Source of the DNA: Diospyros lotus | Lineage: Eukaryota > Streptophyta > Magnoliopsida > Ericales > Ebenaceae | Reading direction: 5' to 3' | NCBI RefSeq assembly: GCF_014633365.1 | Contig: NC_068345.1 | Span: 13,338,058-13,402,057 of the forward strand | DNA: 64,000 nt | Part shown: positions 41,854 to 54,320 of the stretch, piece after piece | Position numbering within the stretch: the stretch's first letter is position 1 | Layout: each line of letters starts with the position of its first letter | Program-made: the position numbers and the translations under genes | The notes under the pieces: generated by a model | Database searches by the model: none | What the model saw: only the letters and a program-made list of their open reading frames with translations | Told to the model about the DNA's origin: nothing

Positions 41854-43793
41854 ATCGTCGAAATATTTCAATTCCTTACGTGTGGATTCGATTATGTTGT
41901 TATTTGTGAAATAATTAAATAATTCTTGTGTTTGTATTGTTTTGGATTGCAAAATGTTTTTAGTGAAAGGGCAAAAGATCATGTATGACACGAAAAAGAA
42001 AAAAAATGGGTTTGGGATGCATACAGATGCACCAGAGGGCCAAAAGGCGAGGCCACACATGGCTCACATGCGCAAGGCACGGCCAAGGGCAGTCTATTGC
42101 TTGCACAGGCATTGCCGCGAGTGCAAGCGCGCGTATGGCAAGGCTGGGCGCTGGTGCGAACCGCGACCCACGCTAGCCTGCGGCTGACCTGCACGCCCCA
42201 GCGGCCTGCACGTTGCCTTCTCGCCACCAGTAGCCCGCTCAGTCGTGGCCTGTCCGCGACCCACGCACACTAGGCGCTGCCCCAATGCGCCTGGCCCAGC
42301 CCAGGCTCTCCCCAAGCCCCTTGCTGCTGGCAGCCTGTGTGACAGGCGCGGCCAGCAGCTGGGTAGCGCCCCCACTACCTCGGGTTGCATCTTGACCCTT
42401 CCCCGGGGTGCACGATGAACACCCTGGCCGACCCTTCGGTGGCCCAGTGTGTTTCGTGCCCTCGGGTTGGGCCCGGCCAAAATGTTTGGCAATTTTTTAT
42501 TGTTTTTATCCGATCCATGAGTGTATGAAACCTATGGGCCGTGATGAAAATAGGTCGAGGCTGTTAATTGGATTATTTATTAATTATTGGGTTGCTAGTG
42601 TATATTTGACATGCATTGGTTGATTTAAGGCCTGTTGAACCTTGTTAGTTAGACTAATGGATAGAGCCCAAGCCTAACACAATTAAAACATTTTTTTTCC
42701 CAAAATTATACAAATTTTCAATTTATTGAAATCTTTTCATTAAGATTGAAATAGATTTGACAATTAATTAACATAATTGTTAATGTATCAATTAGATTGA
42801 TTTCACGGGTGTATGGTATGGATCGAGTTGACCACTTATTTTATGATGGGAATGAATGCTTGTAAATTTAGTTTTTGAAATAGGGCCTACGTGTCCTGCC
42901 TCTCTCTTATACTCTCATGTACATTCTCTCCTCATCTCACTCCCCTCGAATGTAACTCGGGATTTCTGATTCTATGTAATGTATGTAGAATAGAATATAG
43001 TAATAATAGTTATAGTTTGTATGAAGAGTAAGAGATGATAGAGCCAAATTGAAGTCAAGATTCAAAGAGCAATGAAGGCTTGAAGAATGTGCTTGAGAAG
43101 AAAGTTGTGATTCTTCACCTAGGTTTAACCAGCTAGCTTCCCTTCTATGGCTCGAGGGGGCTAACCGTAGTTATCCATACCATACATTGGTTTGAGTCAT
43201 TTTTATACATTATTAATTTGATTAATTGCATGTGATGAGACCTAAATAAATAAATAATAAATCCCTCATTAATATTAAGCCAACTTGCCTTCCATCATTA
43301 TGAAGCATTAGGTTTCTAGCTGGCACTTGATTTGTTGAGTCACTCAAGGTCATGTGTCACCTATGATTCTTATGTTTCATGGGACATGAGATGTCCCTGA
43401 ATGATGGGTCTGACTTAACTAGAAAGATGGGGTTTGTTGAGTCACTTAAGGCCTCATCGAGTATAGAGGCAAAGATTGGGAGTCACATAAGATGTGCTGG
43501 ACAAGGAGTTGTCAACCTGATGAATCTAAGAGTTGCATGGGGATGCAATTGGTAACAAGTACCTACCTAATCAATCCTAGCACAATTTGTTGAGTCACTC
43601 AAGGTTGTGCGAGGGGAGATGGGATCCTAGTCCATTAGGAAATCTTTCAATGGGATTTCCTGAGTTATGTCATGAGGGTGGCGAACTAGTAGAAAATAGT
43701 GGGACCAGTCATAAAATGTTACTTGCAATTTATGATTTCGTAATTAAATATGATTATAACATTTATCTCTATAATTCAGGTTGTTGATCCAGA
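41854..43793 (+). other. Copia untranslated leader with a GC-rich segment
   Basis: Between primer site and gag there is no credible gene. 42040-42480 is strongly GC-rich, with overlapping chance frames on both strands. 43310-43640 contains three copies of GTTGAGTCACT-AAGG-like text at 43337, 43436 and 43590, which look like degenerate repeats of the leader. Confidence 0.6.
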
Positions 43794-44579
43794 ATGTCTG
43801 GAAACGTGTCAATAAGATCAATACTAGATGGCAATAGTACCTTCAACGAGATAAATTTCCTCGATTGGGAGATGAATGTGAGAATAGTCCTCACTCATGA
43901 GAAGATCCTCTATATGATAGAAACACCTATTCCTCCTGAACCATCACTCGAGGATGCCGTAGCACATGAGGCCTGGAAGACACATAAGGGTGATATTATC
44001 ACCGCTCAGTGTATCATCTTGGCAGCCATGACCCCGGAACATAGGCAACAACATAAGGGTTATACTGCCTATGAGATCATGGCTAGGCTCAAGGATCTCT
44101 ATGAGGAGCGAACTAGGCATGAATGTTATGACATTACCAAAAAGCTTTTCAGGTGCCGTATGGTTGAGGGATCATCTATTGAAAAGCATGTCACTGAGAT
44201 GATAAGCTATATTGACAGATTATCAGAGCTTAGTATGGGTATGGATGCAGAACTTACCCTTGATTCTGTGCTACAGTCCCTTCTTGATTGTTATGGATAG
44301 TTCATCGTGAATTTCAACATGATGAATATGGATAAAACTCTTGGAGAGTTACTGTCCATGTTGGGGGAGGCCGAGCCCAAGATAAACAAGAAGGCCAAGG
44401 GAAGTGTTCTCTTAGTTGGAGGTCCCAAGGGGTGCAAGGGCAAGCCTAAGAGTAAGAAAGCCAAACAGAAGAAGAGTTCTTCCACAGTGCCATCTAGAGA
44501 AGTCCAGAAGACCAAAGCCCGTAAGGGCAAGGAGGATGCGATCTATCTCCACTGTGATAAACTGATAAGTGTAGAATAA
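43794..44579 (+). pseudogene. Copia gag polyprotein, interrupted by one stop
   Basis: The first frame (43794-44300, 168 residues) reads as a copia gag of the UBN2 type, with ILDGNSTFNEINFLDWEMN, RIVLTHEKILYM, a long helical core and LDSVLQSL. One stop at 44298-44300 separates it from 44307-44579, which continues with FNMMNMDKTLGELLSML and a lysine-rich tail. The zinc knuckle that should follow is degraded (IYLHCDKLISVE and stop). This is the best preserved part of the element. The start MSGN is at the position expected from the leader. Confidence 0.85.
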
Positions 44580-44711
44580 GAAGAGTTCTACTCAGGGCAC
44601 TTCAGGTATTTATGTTATTGGAATTAATCTATCTACTTCTAATCAGTCCACATTGGTATTAGATACTAGATCTAGTGCTCATATTTACACTTTCATGTAT
44701 GGGCTTAGGAG
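44580..44711 (+). pseudogene. Copia protease start, cut by the nested LTR
   Basis: In shifting frames the text reads like TSGIYVIGINLSTSNQSTLV, then LDTRSSAHICT. The latter is a degraded copia aspartic protease motif (normally DTGCGSHIC) with Gly changed to Arg. The frame is broken at AGGAG 44707-44711 by insertion of the solo LTR and continues at 47570. Confidence 0.7.
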
Positions 44712-47564
44712 TGTAACGCCCCGCTCCCACTTACAGGTGTTACTCGTGAACAATTACTCAAATTGTCCACCTGCCTGGCCTTAGGTGAAGGGTGGACTAT
44801 GTTTCAAGATGAAACGCCCTAGGTGGGAACTAGGCTCGTCCTTCCCTTCCCTCATTCCCAGGATTCACCAGCGAAAGTGGGCTTTAACCACACTGCATTG
44901 GCTAAAAAGAAAACTCATGAAAATGCCCAACCGCTGTTTCTTATTTATATTTAATTCTTTTCCCATCCAAGAATTTACCGAGCTCCATAAATCACCATTT
45001 AAAACTAATCCATTGATTGATTACCACTTTTGGAGGAAAAACTCAAATTTTTAATTTTCCAAAAATTTCGGCATTTTCTCTAAAAATGCCCGAAAATCCC
45101 TTTATTTTTGAAAACTCCTCCGGGGCCCAAATTCAATTTATAAATGGCCCAAAATCCCCAAAAATCTAATTTTTTTAAAAAAAATTGGTCGGCGGGGCCC
45201 GCGCGGGGCCTTGCTGGGCGCTGGCCGCGCATGCTGCACGCGGCCGCCCACGAGCGCGGCTGCGCGGCTGCCCGCGGGCACTCGCCCGCGCGTGCGTGCG
45301 GCTACGCGGCTGCCTGCGTGCGCCCTCCTGCAAGTGCGCAGCCGCCCATGCGGCCCCGCCCGCGCCCAGGCTGCTGCCTGCTTCAAATTTTTTTTTTTTT
45401 CTTTGAGCTTCCCAACTCCCAATTTTCCAGAAATTTCACACACCTCTAAATACATCAAATCCTCCACTTTTCTCATTGCAAGGCCTTATTTCTCAAACAA
45501 AACCCTTCTTAATCTTTATTTATTACAACATACCTTAACAATGAGACTTACATCACAACTTAGGCTTCAAATGCCATAAGCCAACATCTCATCTTAATAT
45601 AAAATCAAATACTCTCAAGTTATGAAATACACACACATGATCTTAGGCTTTAACAAACCATTAATAATCAAGTTAATTTACATCTCATGACTCAAACACA
45701 ATAACATAGGCTTCCATAAGCCATAACCTACACTTGAATCTTTTTTCCAAGCTTCCACATGCCATTCCACCATTTCTTTCACTTTACCATGCTTTCACAA
45801 CCTACATGTGAGGGTGAAAACCTCATGAGCTATTAAGCTCAATAAGGGTGCATATGCAAAGTAAATACAAGCATAACAAGTCTATGTAATGCAAATGCAT
45901 GCATGCATGGTTAGGTCATTCCATCCTCACAACCCAACATGGTTTGAGGCATTAACCTACCATTTCTTTCCCACCCCCATGGCCATAAGTCTCATGAACA
46001 AATAAAGCATGCAAAGAGATACATAAAGGTTTATGCAACCTACTTACAATGCAATGCAAGGCCACCTCCACATGGGGCCATCCCTTACCTCATTCTTCTC
46101 TTTGAATCTTCAAAAATCTCCTTGCTTCATTACCTTAAACCTTTGCTCTTTCTCAAGAACCTCTTCTTTTCTTTGAAGCTTCAAGAATCATTTAGCTTCA
46201 ATTCCCATTCTTCTCCTTAAGAGCTCCTTAAAACAAAAATTTAAAGTAGCTAAGCTACCAAATAAAGAAGTGGAAGAAACTTAAACAAGCCTAAGGAAAA
46301 TACTTACATTCTTCTTTTTCTTCTTCTCTCCATTTATTTCTTCCATGAGAGATTTCTTGCTATCTCTCTTCTTTCTTCCTTCAAGACACTTCAAATGGCA
46401 AAAATTTGAGACTAAAGCACTCTATTCCTTTTTATACTACTCTTGTCTTGAAATCTCACTTTCAAGACTTCATCTTAGCCCTTGATTCCCATTTGCTTTA
46501 TGAGAGAAAATCCCAACCATCCATCTCTTTAGATTACATATCTCTATCTTGGAAGAAACACAATCCATGCGATTTCCTCCCTTTAAATCTCACCCATTGG
46601 ATTACTTTTGCCTTTACAAGACTTCATCTCCACCATTAAAAGGAAGCACAATCCTTGTGCCCTTCAAAGAATTAATCTTAACCTTCCAAAATTAGTCTTT
46701 AAATTAAATCATTATTGTGTTGGCAATCCTTGCCAACTTTCAAGACTAAATGGTGGCCCTTAGATCATTTCCAATTCCAAGAATCAATCCCATCTTTCCA
46801 ATTTTTCATTTCTTTCCCATTTAAATTAATGGGACTATTTTCACCCCATCACATTTGAGAGACATAAAACATTTATTTCCCATTTAATAAATCTCACAAT
46901 TTTCCATCATTAATGGGAGACTAATTTCCCATTTTTCTTTGGATTTATTTAATTCTCCATATTTTCCAAGGCATTAATGGTGACCATTTTCCATTTTCTT
47001 TTGGATTTTCTTTAATCCATGTAATCATGCCTCTCATTAAATGCTTGAAAGACAATTTATCATTTCTTTTGTATTTAATTAAATCACCCCAATTATACTT
47101 GAACCACAAAATGCCAAGTGTCACAACAAGACACTAACCTTGGCTTCCAAGTTTAATCTCATCCCTCCATGTGGCATTACCACATTAATTCACCAACCTA
47201 GGGAAAATATAATTATTTTCTCCAATAATTTCATATTCTTCATTTTCCCCATTTTCCATAATTAATTTTCTCTATGGAATTAATTCCAAAATTCCCAAAA
47301 TACACTTTGTGAATTTATTAATCCCATATATCTCCACATAAACACCAAATTGGGATTTTATTCACCTACTCACCTAATTCCACATAGGAATTATTTCCAA
47401 TTTACCAAAATACTCTTTTATTGGATTTCACTATCCAAATTACCAAAATACCCCTCTCATAGGGCACCCTCAATCTCAAGGATCCAACACCTTCTCATGG
47501 GCATTTTTGGAATTTTCTCACTTTCTTTCTCATTCTTTTAACACTGGTAACACCGGGTGTTACA
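44712..47564 (-). mobile_element. Solo LTR, gypsy type, TSD AGGAG, inside copia
   Basis: A 2853 bp unit begins TGTAACGCCCCGC and ends CACCGGGTGTTACA, flanked by perfect AGGAG (44707-44711 and 47565-47569). It shares beginning, GC-rich block (about 45190-45385), hairpin TGAGCT-ATTA-AGCTCA (45826-45841) and end with 56140-59099 and the partial copy 39813-41405. Hairpin orientation against the + strand LTRs shows it lies on the minus strand. No internal coding region. Frames at 45138-45579 fall in the GC-rich block. Confidence 0.9.
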
Positions 47565-47569
47565 AGGAG

Positions 47570-48480
47570 TACGAGGAGATTAATAATAAGAGAAGTGTAC
47601 CTACACGTGGGAAATGGATCAAAAGTTGTTCCATTAGTTGTAGGGACCTATTTATTGACATTGCCCATAAGGCTTGTATTGGAGTTACATATCTGTTACT
47701 ACAATCCTAGTTTGAATACAAATATAATTTCTAATTCTTGTTTGACAATGATGGATATTCATTTTTATTTAAGAACAATAGTTGTTTGTTTTATAAAAAA
47801 GAATTGTTTTATGGTAAAGCAAAAGTACTTAACGGTTTGTATGTCCTTGATGTTGATCCTCCTATTAGTAACATAAATATTAAGCGACTTAAATTAGGTG
47901 ATTTATATAGCACTTATTCATGGCATTATCGCATTGGCCATATAAATGAGACTCGCATATCCAACTTGTATAAAGATGGATATCTTAGCAATTTGATTAT
48001 AAATCATATGGTGCATACGAATCGTGTTTGCTTAGCAAGATGATTAAATCTCCTTTTAAAGGAAAGGGAGAGAGGGCCACAAAATTGCTAGGGCTTGTGC
48101 ACACTGATGTGTGTGGGCCCATGTCCACCCAAGCTCGAGATGGATTTGTCCACTTCATAACCTTTACTGATGATATATCACATTTTGGTTATGTGTATCT
48201 CATGAGACACAAATCTGAGGCTTTTGAAAAATTCAAAGAATTCAAATTTGAAGTAGAGAAACAAATTGGGAAAAGTATCAAAGTACTTTGATCAAATTGA
48301 GGTGGTGAATACTTGAATAGTGAGTTTCTAGATCATCTAAAGCAGAATGAGATTCTCTCACAATGGACTCCACTTGGAATACCAGAGATGAATGGTGTGT
48401 CTGAAATGAGAGATAAGACCTTGTTGGACATGGTCTGCTCCATAATGAGTCACACTTAACTCCTCACCGCGATCTTTATT
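47570..48480 (+). pseudogene. Copia protease end, GAG-pre-integrase and integrase remnant
   Basis: Read in several frames. VGNGSKVVPLVVGTY and NCYYNPSL-like text precede TYSWHYRIGHINETRI, the zinc-binding GAG-pre-integrase region. Then LLGLVHTDVCGPMS and FITFTDDISHFGYVYLM carry the first and second acidic residues of the integrase core, within 48028-48291. After a stop at 48291 the text continues to about 48480. At least three frame changes are needed, so no protein can be made. Confidence 0.8.
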
Positions 48481-48599
48481 TTGAACAGGGTTCCAAGTAA
48501 ATTAGTTACTCAGACTCCATATGAGATATGGAAAGGAAAAAAGACAAGTTTGTCTTTCCTTAAGATTTGGGGTTGTAAAGCTTATGTCAAGTGTGTTGA

Positions 48600-49680
48600 C
48601 AATAAAAAGCTAAAACCCAATTGACGAGATGTTTGTTTGTGGAATATCCAAAGGAAACAAATGGATATTACTTTTACCACCCATATGAACAAAAGGTGTT
48701 TTGTTGCCAAGTATGTGGTATTCCTTGAGAAGGAATTCTTAGATGCTGTGGCTAGTTGGAGGAATGTTAAGCTCAAAGAGATTCAAGATGGACCACAAAC
48801 AAATACTCCCCTCCAGGAACCCGAGGAAGATCAGACACAAGATGTTGTGTCATTTCCCCAACCTTCTACACAAGAACCTCGTAGGTTGACGAGGGTTTAT
48901 CACGAGCAAGAGAGATATGAATTTCTCATCTCAGCACATGGAGATGTGCTTCTAGCTAAGAACGATGAACCTACTACCTATGATGAGGCAATGTCTGACA
49001 TTGACTCTGGGTTATGGCAGATGGATGACAAAACAACTTTCCTTAAAGGAAACCTGGTTGAGGATGTGTATATGATATAGTCTAACGGTTTTGTTACCCA
49101 TGAACATGCAAATAAGATTTATAAGTTGCAAAGGTCCATTTATGGACTAAAGCAAGCATCCCAGAGTTAGAATCAATGTTTTGATGAAAGATCAAAAAAG
49201 TTTGATTTTTCATAAAAGGGAAATTGATCATTGTGTTTACAAGAAGGTTAGTGGGAGCGCGATTACCATTTTTAGTCCTATATGTGGATAATATATTGCT
49301 CATTAGGAATGTTGTTCCCATGTTGCAATTAGTTAAAAGATGGCTTTTAAAATATTTTCTCCATGAAGGATTTGGGAGAAGCAACCTATATTCTAGGGAT
49401 AAGGATTTATAGAGATAAATCCAGAAGGTTGCTAGCACTCTCCCAAAGTGCGTACATTGACAAGGTGCTAAAGAAGTTTAGCATGGAAGATTCTAGGAGG
49501 GAAATCTTCCCATGTCACATGGAATACATCTCTCCAATACTATGTATCCAAAAGACACAAGATGAGAGAGATAAGATGAGTCGAGCACCATATGCCTTGG
49601 CTATTGGCTCCATCATGTATGCCATGTTATGTATGAGGCCTGATGTTACATATGCTCAAAGCATATGTAGTAGATATTAG
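48600..49680 (+). pseudogene. Copia reverse transcriptase with internal deletion
   Basis: The frame 48637-49080 holds the integrase-RT linker (YDEAMSDIDSGLW, the usual RT entry) joined directly to QMDDKTTFLKGNLVEDVYM. The second string normally lies well over 100 residues further on. An in-frame deletion at about 49005-49022 has therefore removed the N-terminal half of RT. SIYGLKQASQS follows in another frame at about 49130. The catalytic YVDD reads YVDN (49281-49292). The third frame 49363-49680 has DLGEATYILGIRIYRD and LSQSAYIDKVLKKF, normal C-terminal RT motifs. Confidence 0.82.
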
Positions 49681-50271
49681 GCTGATCCAGGCGAGAAACA
49701 CTGGATTACAGTTAAGAACATCCTTAAGAACTTGAGAAGGATTAAAGAGATGTTCTTGGTATATGGAGAAGGAGAGCATACCGTGAAGGGGTTCACGGAT
49801 GTCAGTTTTCAATTCGACAATGGTGATTTTAAATCACATACAATCAAGATTCATATTCTGCCTAAATGACGGGGTCATGACTTGGAAGAGTTCCAACAAG
49901 AAATAGTGGCAAATTCAACAACTGAAGCTTAATACATAGCAACCTTCGAAGCAACTTAGGAGGTTGTATGGATCCGTAAGTTCATTAATGAACTTAAAGT
50001 GGTGTCCAACATTGTTGATCCAATAACAGTTATTGGGACAACAATGGAGCCATCGCGTAAGCGAAGGAACCACGGTCTCATCAACGGACCAAATTTGTAT
50101 TGTGGCATCACCATTTGATAATGGAGATTATCAGCTGAGGTGACATATATAGAGAAAGTGTCGATGGATAAAAACGTCGTAGATCCCTTGACTAAATCTC
50201 CGTCCCAGGAGAAACATGAAAGTCATGTTCGATCATTAGGTATAAGATACATGAGTGATTGGCTCTAGTGT
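49681..50271 (+). pseudogene. Copia RNase H remnant
   Basis: KHWITVKNILKNLRR and a degraded STTEAEYIA motif (STTEA, stop, YIA) are followed by a degraded region and NVVDPLTKS, the usual copia RNase H ending. Stops interrupt it several times. It runs into the purine tract and the 3' LTR at 50283. Confidence 0.75.
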
Positions 50272-50791
50272 AAGTGGGAGATTGTTAGTGTAGATGCTCT
50301 AGACCCAATCGGATTGGGCATATTATACACTGACAATTGCAATCATATTTATTATTGAATAAGGAGTTATTCAATCTCACAAAGAAGTCATTTTATTAGT
50401 GTCTTGTTATTATTGTAATGACCGGATGAAACTAGATATAAGTCGATATGATGTATATTGTGATTAATCTATAAAGATGTGAGATGATGCATCATAGTTT
50501 CTAGACATCATTAAACATCCCATATCGTAGCAATGTCAAGAATGGACATTAACAATTGTGGTAAGACTTATATGTTCTATGTTTTTCCTATGTGATAACA
50601 ATGGGGGTCTCACACCCATAGGCATGGGGATACCTAGACAAGTACATAAGTGATCAATGTTGGAGAATGTGTCACTAGACATGACTCACCATGAGAATCC
50701 ATTTTGGTTATATGTTGATGAAATTCTCATACGAGATGGGTGTAACTAATCCTTGGACCTGAGGTTGTCACGATCATCTCATAAGAAGACC

Positions 50792-53336
50792 TGTAACGAC
50801 CCATTAGAGGGCCAAGTATTTATTCAAGAATTATTTAATTAATTTTTTAAGTATTTGATTAAGAGATTTTTCCAATTAATTATTTAATGTGGCAATCTAG
50901 AAATTTTTAATTGAGAGAATAGCATTTAAAGAGCATTTAATTCTAGTTATTTATTATGGAAATTAAATGCAAGGACATGAAGGTAATTTTTGAGTTTTAT
51001 TATTATTTGAGAGTGTTAATAATAATTTTTGTATTATAATTAATTAAGTGAGATTATGTATTTAAAGGAGAATGAGAATCCATGTATGAGATGGATTTGG
51101 ATTGAGAGTCTCCCAGTTAGATTTGGAGAAGGAATCCAAGTTGTAGAAGAAGTGTGATCTAGGGCTTTATGTCTATATATATAGCCCATTAGCTTAGCTT
51201 TTCTTTATGCCGTGTGAAGAACGAAGAGGCCGAGAGATAGTAGAGGCTTGCTAGAGTCTTCAGGATAGCTCCAGGGTTCGATCAGAGAGTTCTATCAGGC
51301 AAGTATTCTTCCTGTAATCCCTTCCATTACAAGTTCATATCAGTTTTGATTTCATATTATTCCAGTTCTTCATTGAGTTCTCAAATTTATATCAGTTGCA
51401 GTGCGTATATATATATATATATACGTAAACAGTGAATGCATAATCTAGATGTGCATGATTTTTACAACGATTCAATCCAATATTATCTTTGAATCATCCT
51501 TAAAGTTGTTTCATATCAGTTGGGATTCGTTTTGCCATGATTTCTTTCAAAATGGAATAGTTTCATTAAGATTTGCTCAAGTTTCAGTCTCTGTGTTTGT
51601 TCGTTTCTGGGTTTAAAAGTTGTAGACATTCGAATGAGTTCCTCCATATCCAGATGGATTTTTCAGAGCTTGTGAGTAGCATTCAGATGGAATAGAGTCT
51701 ATCCAGATAAGTCAGAAAGTTTTATGTGGGTGACATTCGGATGGCCTATGTGCATATCTGGATGGCTTAATAGTTCTGTGAGTGACATCTGGATGGCCCT
51801 TGGGCATATCCGGATGGCCTTAGCAATATATCCAGATGGTTTGTATCACATTCAGATGAGTCCAGTGCCAATTGTGAATGGTATCCAGATAGATCTTGTT
51901 CATATCCTAATGTGTCCAACAATGATTGTAAATATTATCTGGATGCCTTGAGTCGTATCTAGAAGTGTCTAGTTGTTTGTGAGTGATATCCGGATACTTT
52001 GTGTTGTATTCGAATGAGTCTAAGGCTTTCTGTGAGTAATATCCGGATGTCTTGGTATGGATTCGGATGAGCCTATAGTTCATTCAGTATCCAGATGCCT
52101 CTCCCAAAAGTTGAATTTCATATTCGAATAGTCTCCAGTAGCATCCGAATGCCTCAGTAAGGTATCCGAATGTCCTAGTTCATATCCGAAGACATCCCAA
52201 CATATTCGGATAGCTTTTCCTTTGAATGCCAATATATCCGGATGAGCCTTCTTAATATCCGGATGTCGTTCATCCTATCTAGATATCCTTCTTGATATCA
52301 GGATGACTTTTCCAGAAATCTAATTTAATTTCCAGTGATGTTTTAATTCGAGTTTTATTCAAATAAAAATATTCAATACCTCCAAATATTGAATTTATAG
52401 GCCAAAATATGACAAGTTAATCATGCCTATACCATAAATCATAATTCATAGAATCTTTGTATTCCAATATATAGATGAAGATCATATCATGTTCAGCATT
52501 ATTTCATTATGACATGATGAACATTATTTTGTGAGATTATGTGTATACATTTTGGTATGAGCATTGAGCATGACTTTATATTGAGCACTACATATCGTGT
52601 GCCAGCATTTATGTGAGCATTGCATTGCATTATGCGTGCCAGGCGGCTTAGTCTGTGGGGATCCCATAGTATCAGTTTCAGCTCAATTATGAGTTGCTTG
52701 CCTAGTGACGACCAGGGGGCTAAGGGCTTTGCCCACAGTATGTGCTTACAGTTTTTATGTATGCAAGATTCAGATCAGTCAAGTATATGTTATCAGATTA
52801 TGTGGGCCTATGAGCCAAAGTTACATACCTGTATTTAGTGTACAATTTATGTGCATTACATTTTTATGAATGCAAACAGACAGTGATTATACCTCTCAGG
52901 ACAAGTTCAGTAAGCTATTTATCAGTATCGATGTTCTTCAATTCAACTTCAGTTATTCTTTCCAGCTTATTACTTACTGAGCTTTGTAGCTCACCTTATA
53001 CTCTTCACCCCTCCAGGTGCTAGTGGGGGAGTACCAGACATAGGGCCTAGCAGCAGTGGTCTTTAGAGTATGTACGTGGAGTCGCTCAAGATAAAAGATG
53101 TCTAGCAGTCTGTTGAGTTTTATAGTGTTTTGTCAATTTAGATCTATTTTACATTTCAGTTGAGGGATTGTCTCTTAGTCAGAGTTTATGCTTTTTAGTT
53201 TGTATTGACTCAGAGTTCTTATATTAGTTGATGGAGATATTCATTTATGGTATTAGATTTCAATTTATCAGCTAGTTTTATTTTATTTTCCCCGTAGCAC
53301 CTCTTCTCAGGCAATTCTAAGAGATGGGGTATTACA
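50792..53336 (+). repeat. 5' LTR of the chromovirus
   Basis: 2545 bp long. It has a palindromic AT run at about 51404-51426 (GCG, TA repeats, ACG) preceded by TATATATATA at 51175-51185, which could be the TATA box. The ATCCGGAT-type palindrome array occupies 51620-52310 and the hairpin TGAGCT-TTGT-AGCTCA is at 52978-52993. Left flank and missing right flank prevent a target duplication from being read. Confidence 0.85.
51620..52310. repeat. Array of ATCCGGAT-type palindromes in the chromovirus LTR
   Basis: About twenty-eight variants of the word ATCCGGATG (ATCCAGATG, ATTCGGATG, ATTCGAATG, ATCTGGATG) are spaced about 20-30 bp apart. Several are perfect ATCCGGAT palindromes. The text between words is not conserved. 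The + frame 51724-51951 reflects the array. Confidence 0.8.
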
Positions 53337-53589
53337 GTATTGGTATCAGAGCGGTTTTTTGAGGAGTCTCCCATACACACATAGGATGTTGGGTAGAGTT
53401 AGGACTTGTGTCCTTCAGTTAGACATATTGGCCCAATTAGCAGTATTCTAACCCTAAGTGGTGATGCAGAAAGATGAGTAATAGAGGTGGATGACCCGTA
53501 CTCACAGTCAGGTTACTTCTATGCAAGACAAGGTTCTAGTGTCCACACCAGGAATGATGTGAATCAGGTTGCTAAAGCCTCACAAGATC

Positions 53590-54320
53590 TGTTGAGCATT
53601 CATGGAGGCCCAATTTGAGCATTAATGGAGGCCCAATATCTGTTGAGCATTTATGGAGGCCCAATAACAAGATATGGGGTTGATAGATTGGATTGATTGA
53701 GAAGATTTGCAAGGTTGCAAGATTTGGGGTTGATTGATTGATTAGTTGATTGATTGACAAGATTGCAAGATTTGGGATTGATTGATTGATTAGTTGATTG
53801 ATTGACAAGATTTGCAAGATTTGGGGATGATTGATTGATAAGATCCAAACTTCCCTTATTTCCTCCTTTGTTTTAAATCTTTTCTATTTTAGATAATTCT
53901 TGTTTCTTTACTAGATTATGTTATTTCCTTCTTATAATCAATTCCTACTATACCTAGGATTTGGTTTATTCCCTTCTAATTTAGAATTTGAGTTCGACTA
54001 TATAAGCCAATGTAACCCAAGAGGAATGTAGTTTTTGACAATATCATTAGTGAGAGTTTTCTCTTTGGTTCTTTAACAAACTACTTTTGAACTTATCAAG
54101 ATTTCATCTTGTGGCGTTCATTCTTGACTTATCACTCACAACCCTTCTCATCTATCTTGAGTGTGGCGTCAACCCTACCTTCTTATACCTTTGGTTCGTA
54201 TCTCTTTATAGATAACGGGTTAAGGTCCTTTATTTTCTTTATTACGAATCTGTTTTAGAACGATCCTTGGCAAAGGAACCACTATTGAGCGTTGGGTCTC
54301 ACCTTCCTTCGTGGGGTTCA
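53590..54320. mobile_element. Inserted repeat in chromovirus gag, LTR-like
   Basis: The stretch begins TGTTGAGCATTCATGG, has three copies of a GGAGGCCCAAT-ending unit at 53590-53665, then three copies of a unit of about 60 bp rich in GATTGATTGATTAG at 53690-53830. An ACTATATAAGCC box follows at 53997-54008 and ordinary AT-rich sequence to about 54320. It separates the gag start from the gag core, so it is an insertion, perhaps a solo LTR with + strand TATA. No target duplication was found and the right edge is a guess. Confidence 0.45.

Larger units (their letters stand above)
41406..50791 (+). mobile_element. Ty1/copia element with truncated LTRs, carrying a nested solo LTR
   Basis: The order is 3' part of the 5' LTR (about 41406-41839), primer site TGGTATCAGAGCC at 41841-41853 (tRNA-iMet type), a 1.9 kb leader, gag (43794-44579), protease start, [solo LTR 44712-47564], integrase, RT, RNase H, a purine run AAGTGGGAG at 50272-50280, and the 3' LTR from 50283, cut at 50791 by the chromovirus. 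The LTR start and end match the solo LTR at 10264-11779. RT has a large internal deletion and the polymerase frames have many stops, so it cannot be autonomous. Confidence 0.85.

Noticed and set aside
42094..42492. GC-rich frames on both strands in the copia leader
   Set aside because: Overlapping open frames on opposite strands are expected in very GC-rich DNA. The place between primer site and gag is the untranslated leader.
53341..53352. TGGTATCAGAGC as part of a tRNA gene
   Set aside because: Only the 3' complement of tRNA-iMet is present, directly after an LTR end. It is a retrotransposon primer site; the same holds for 41841-41853.
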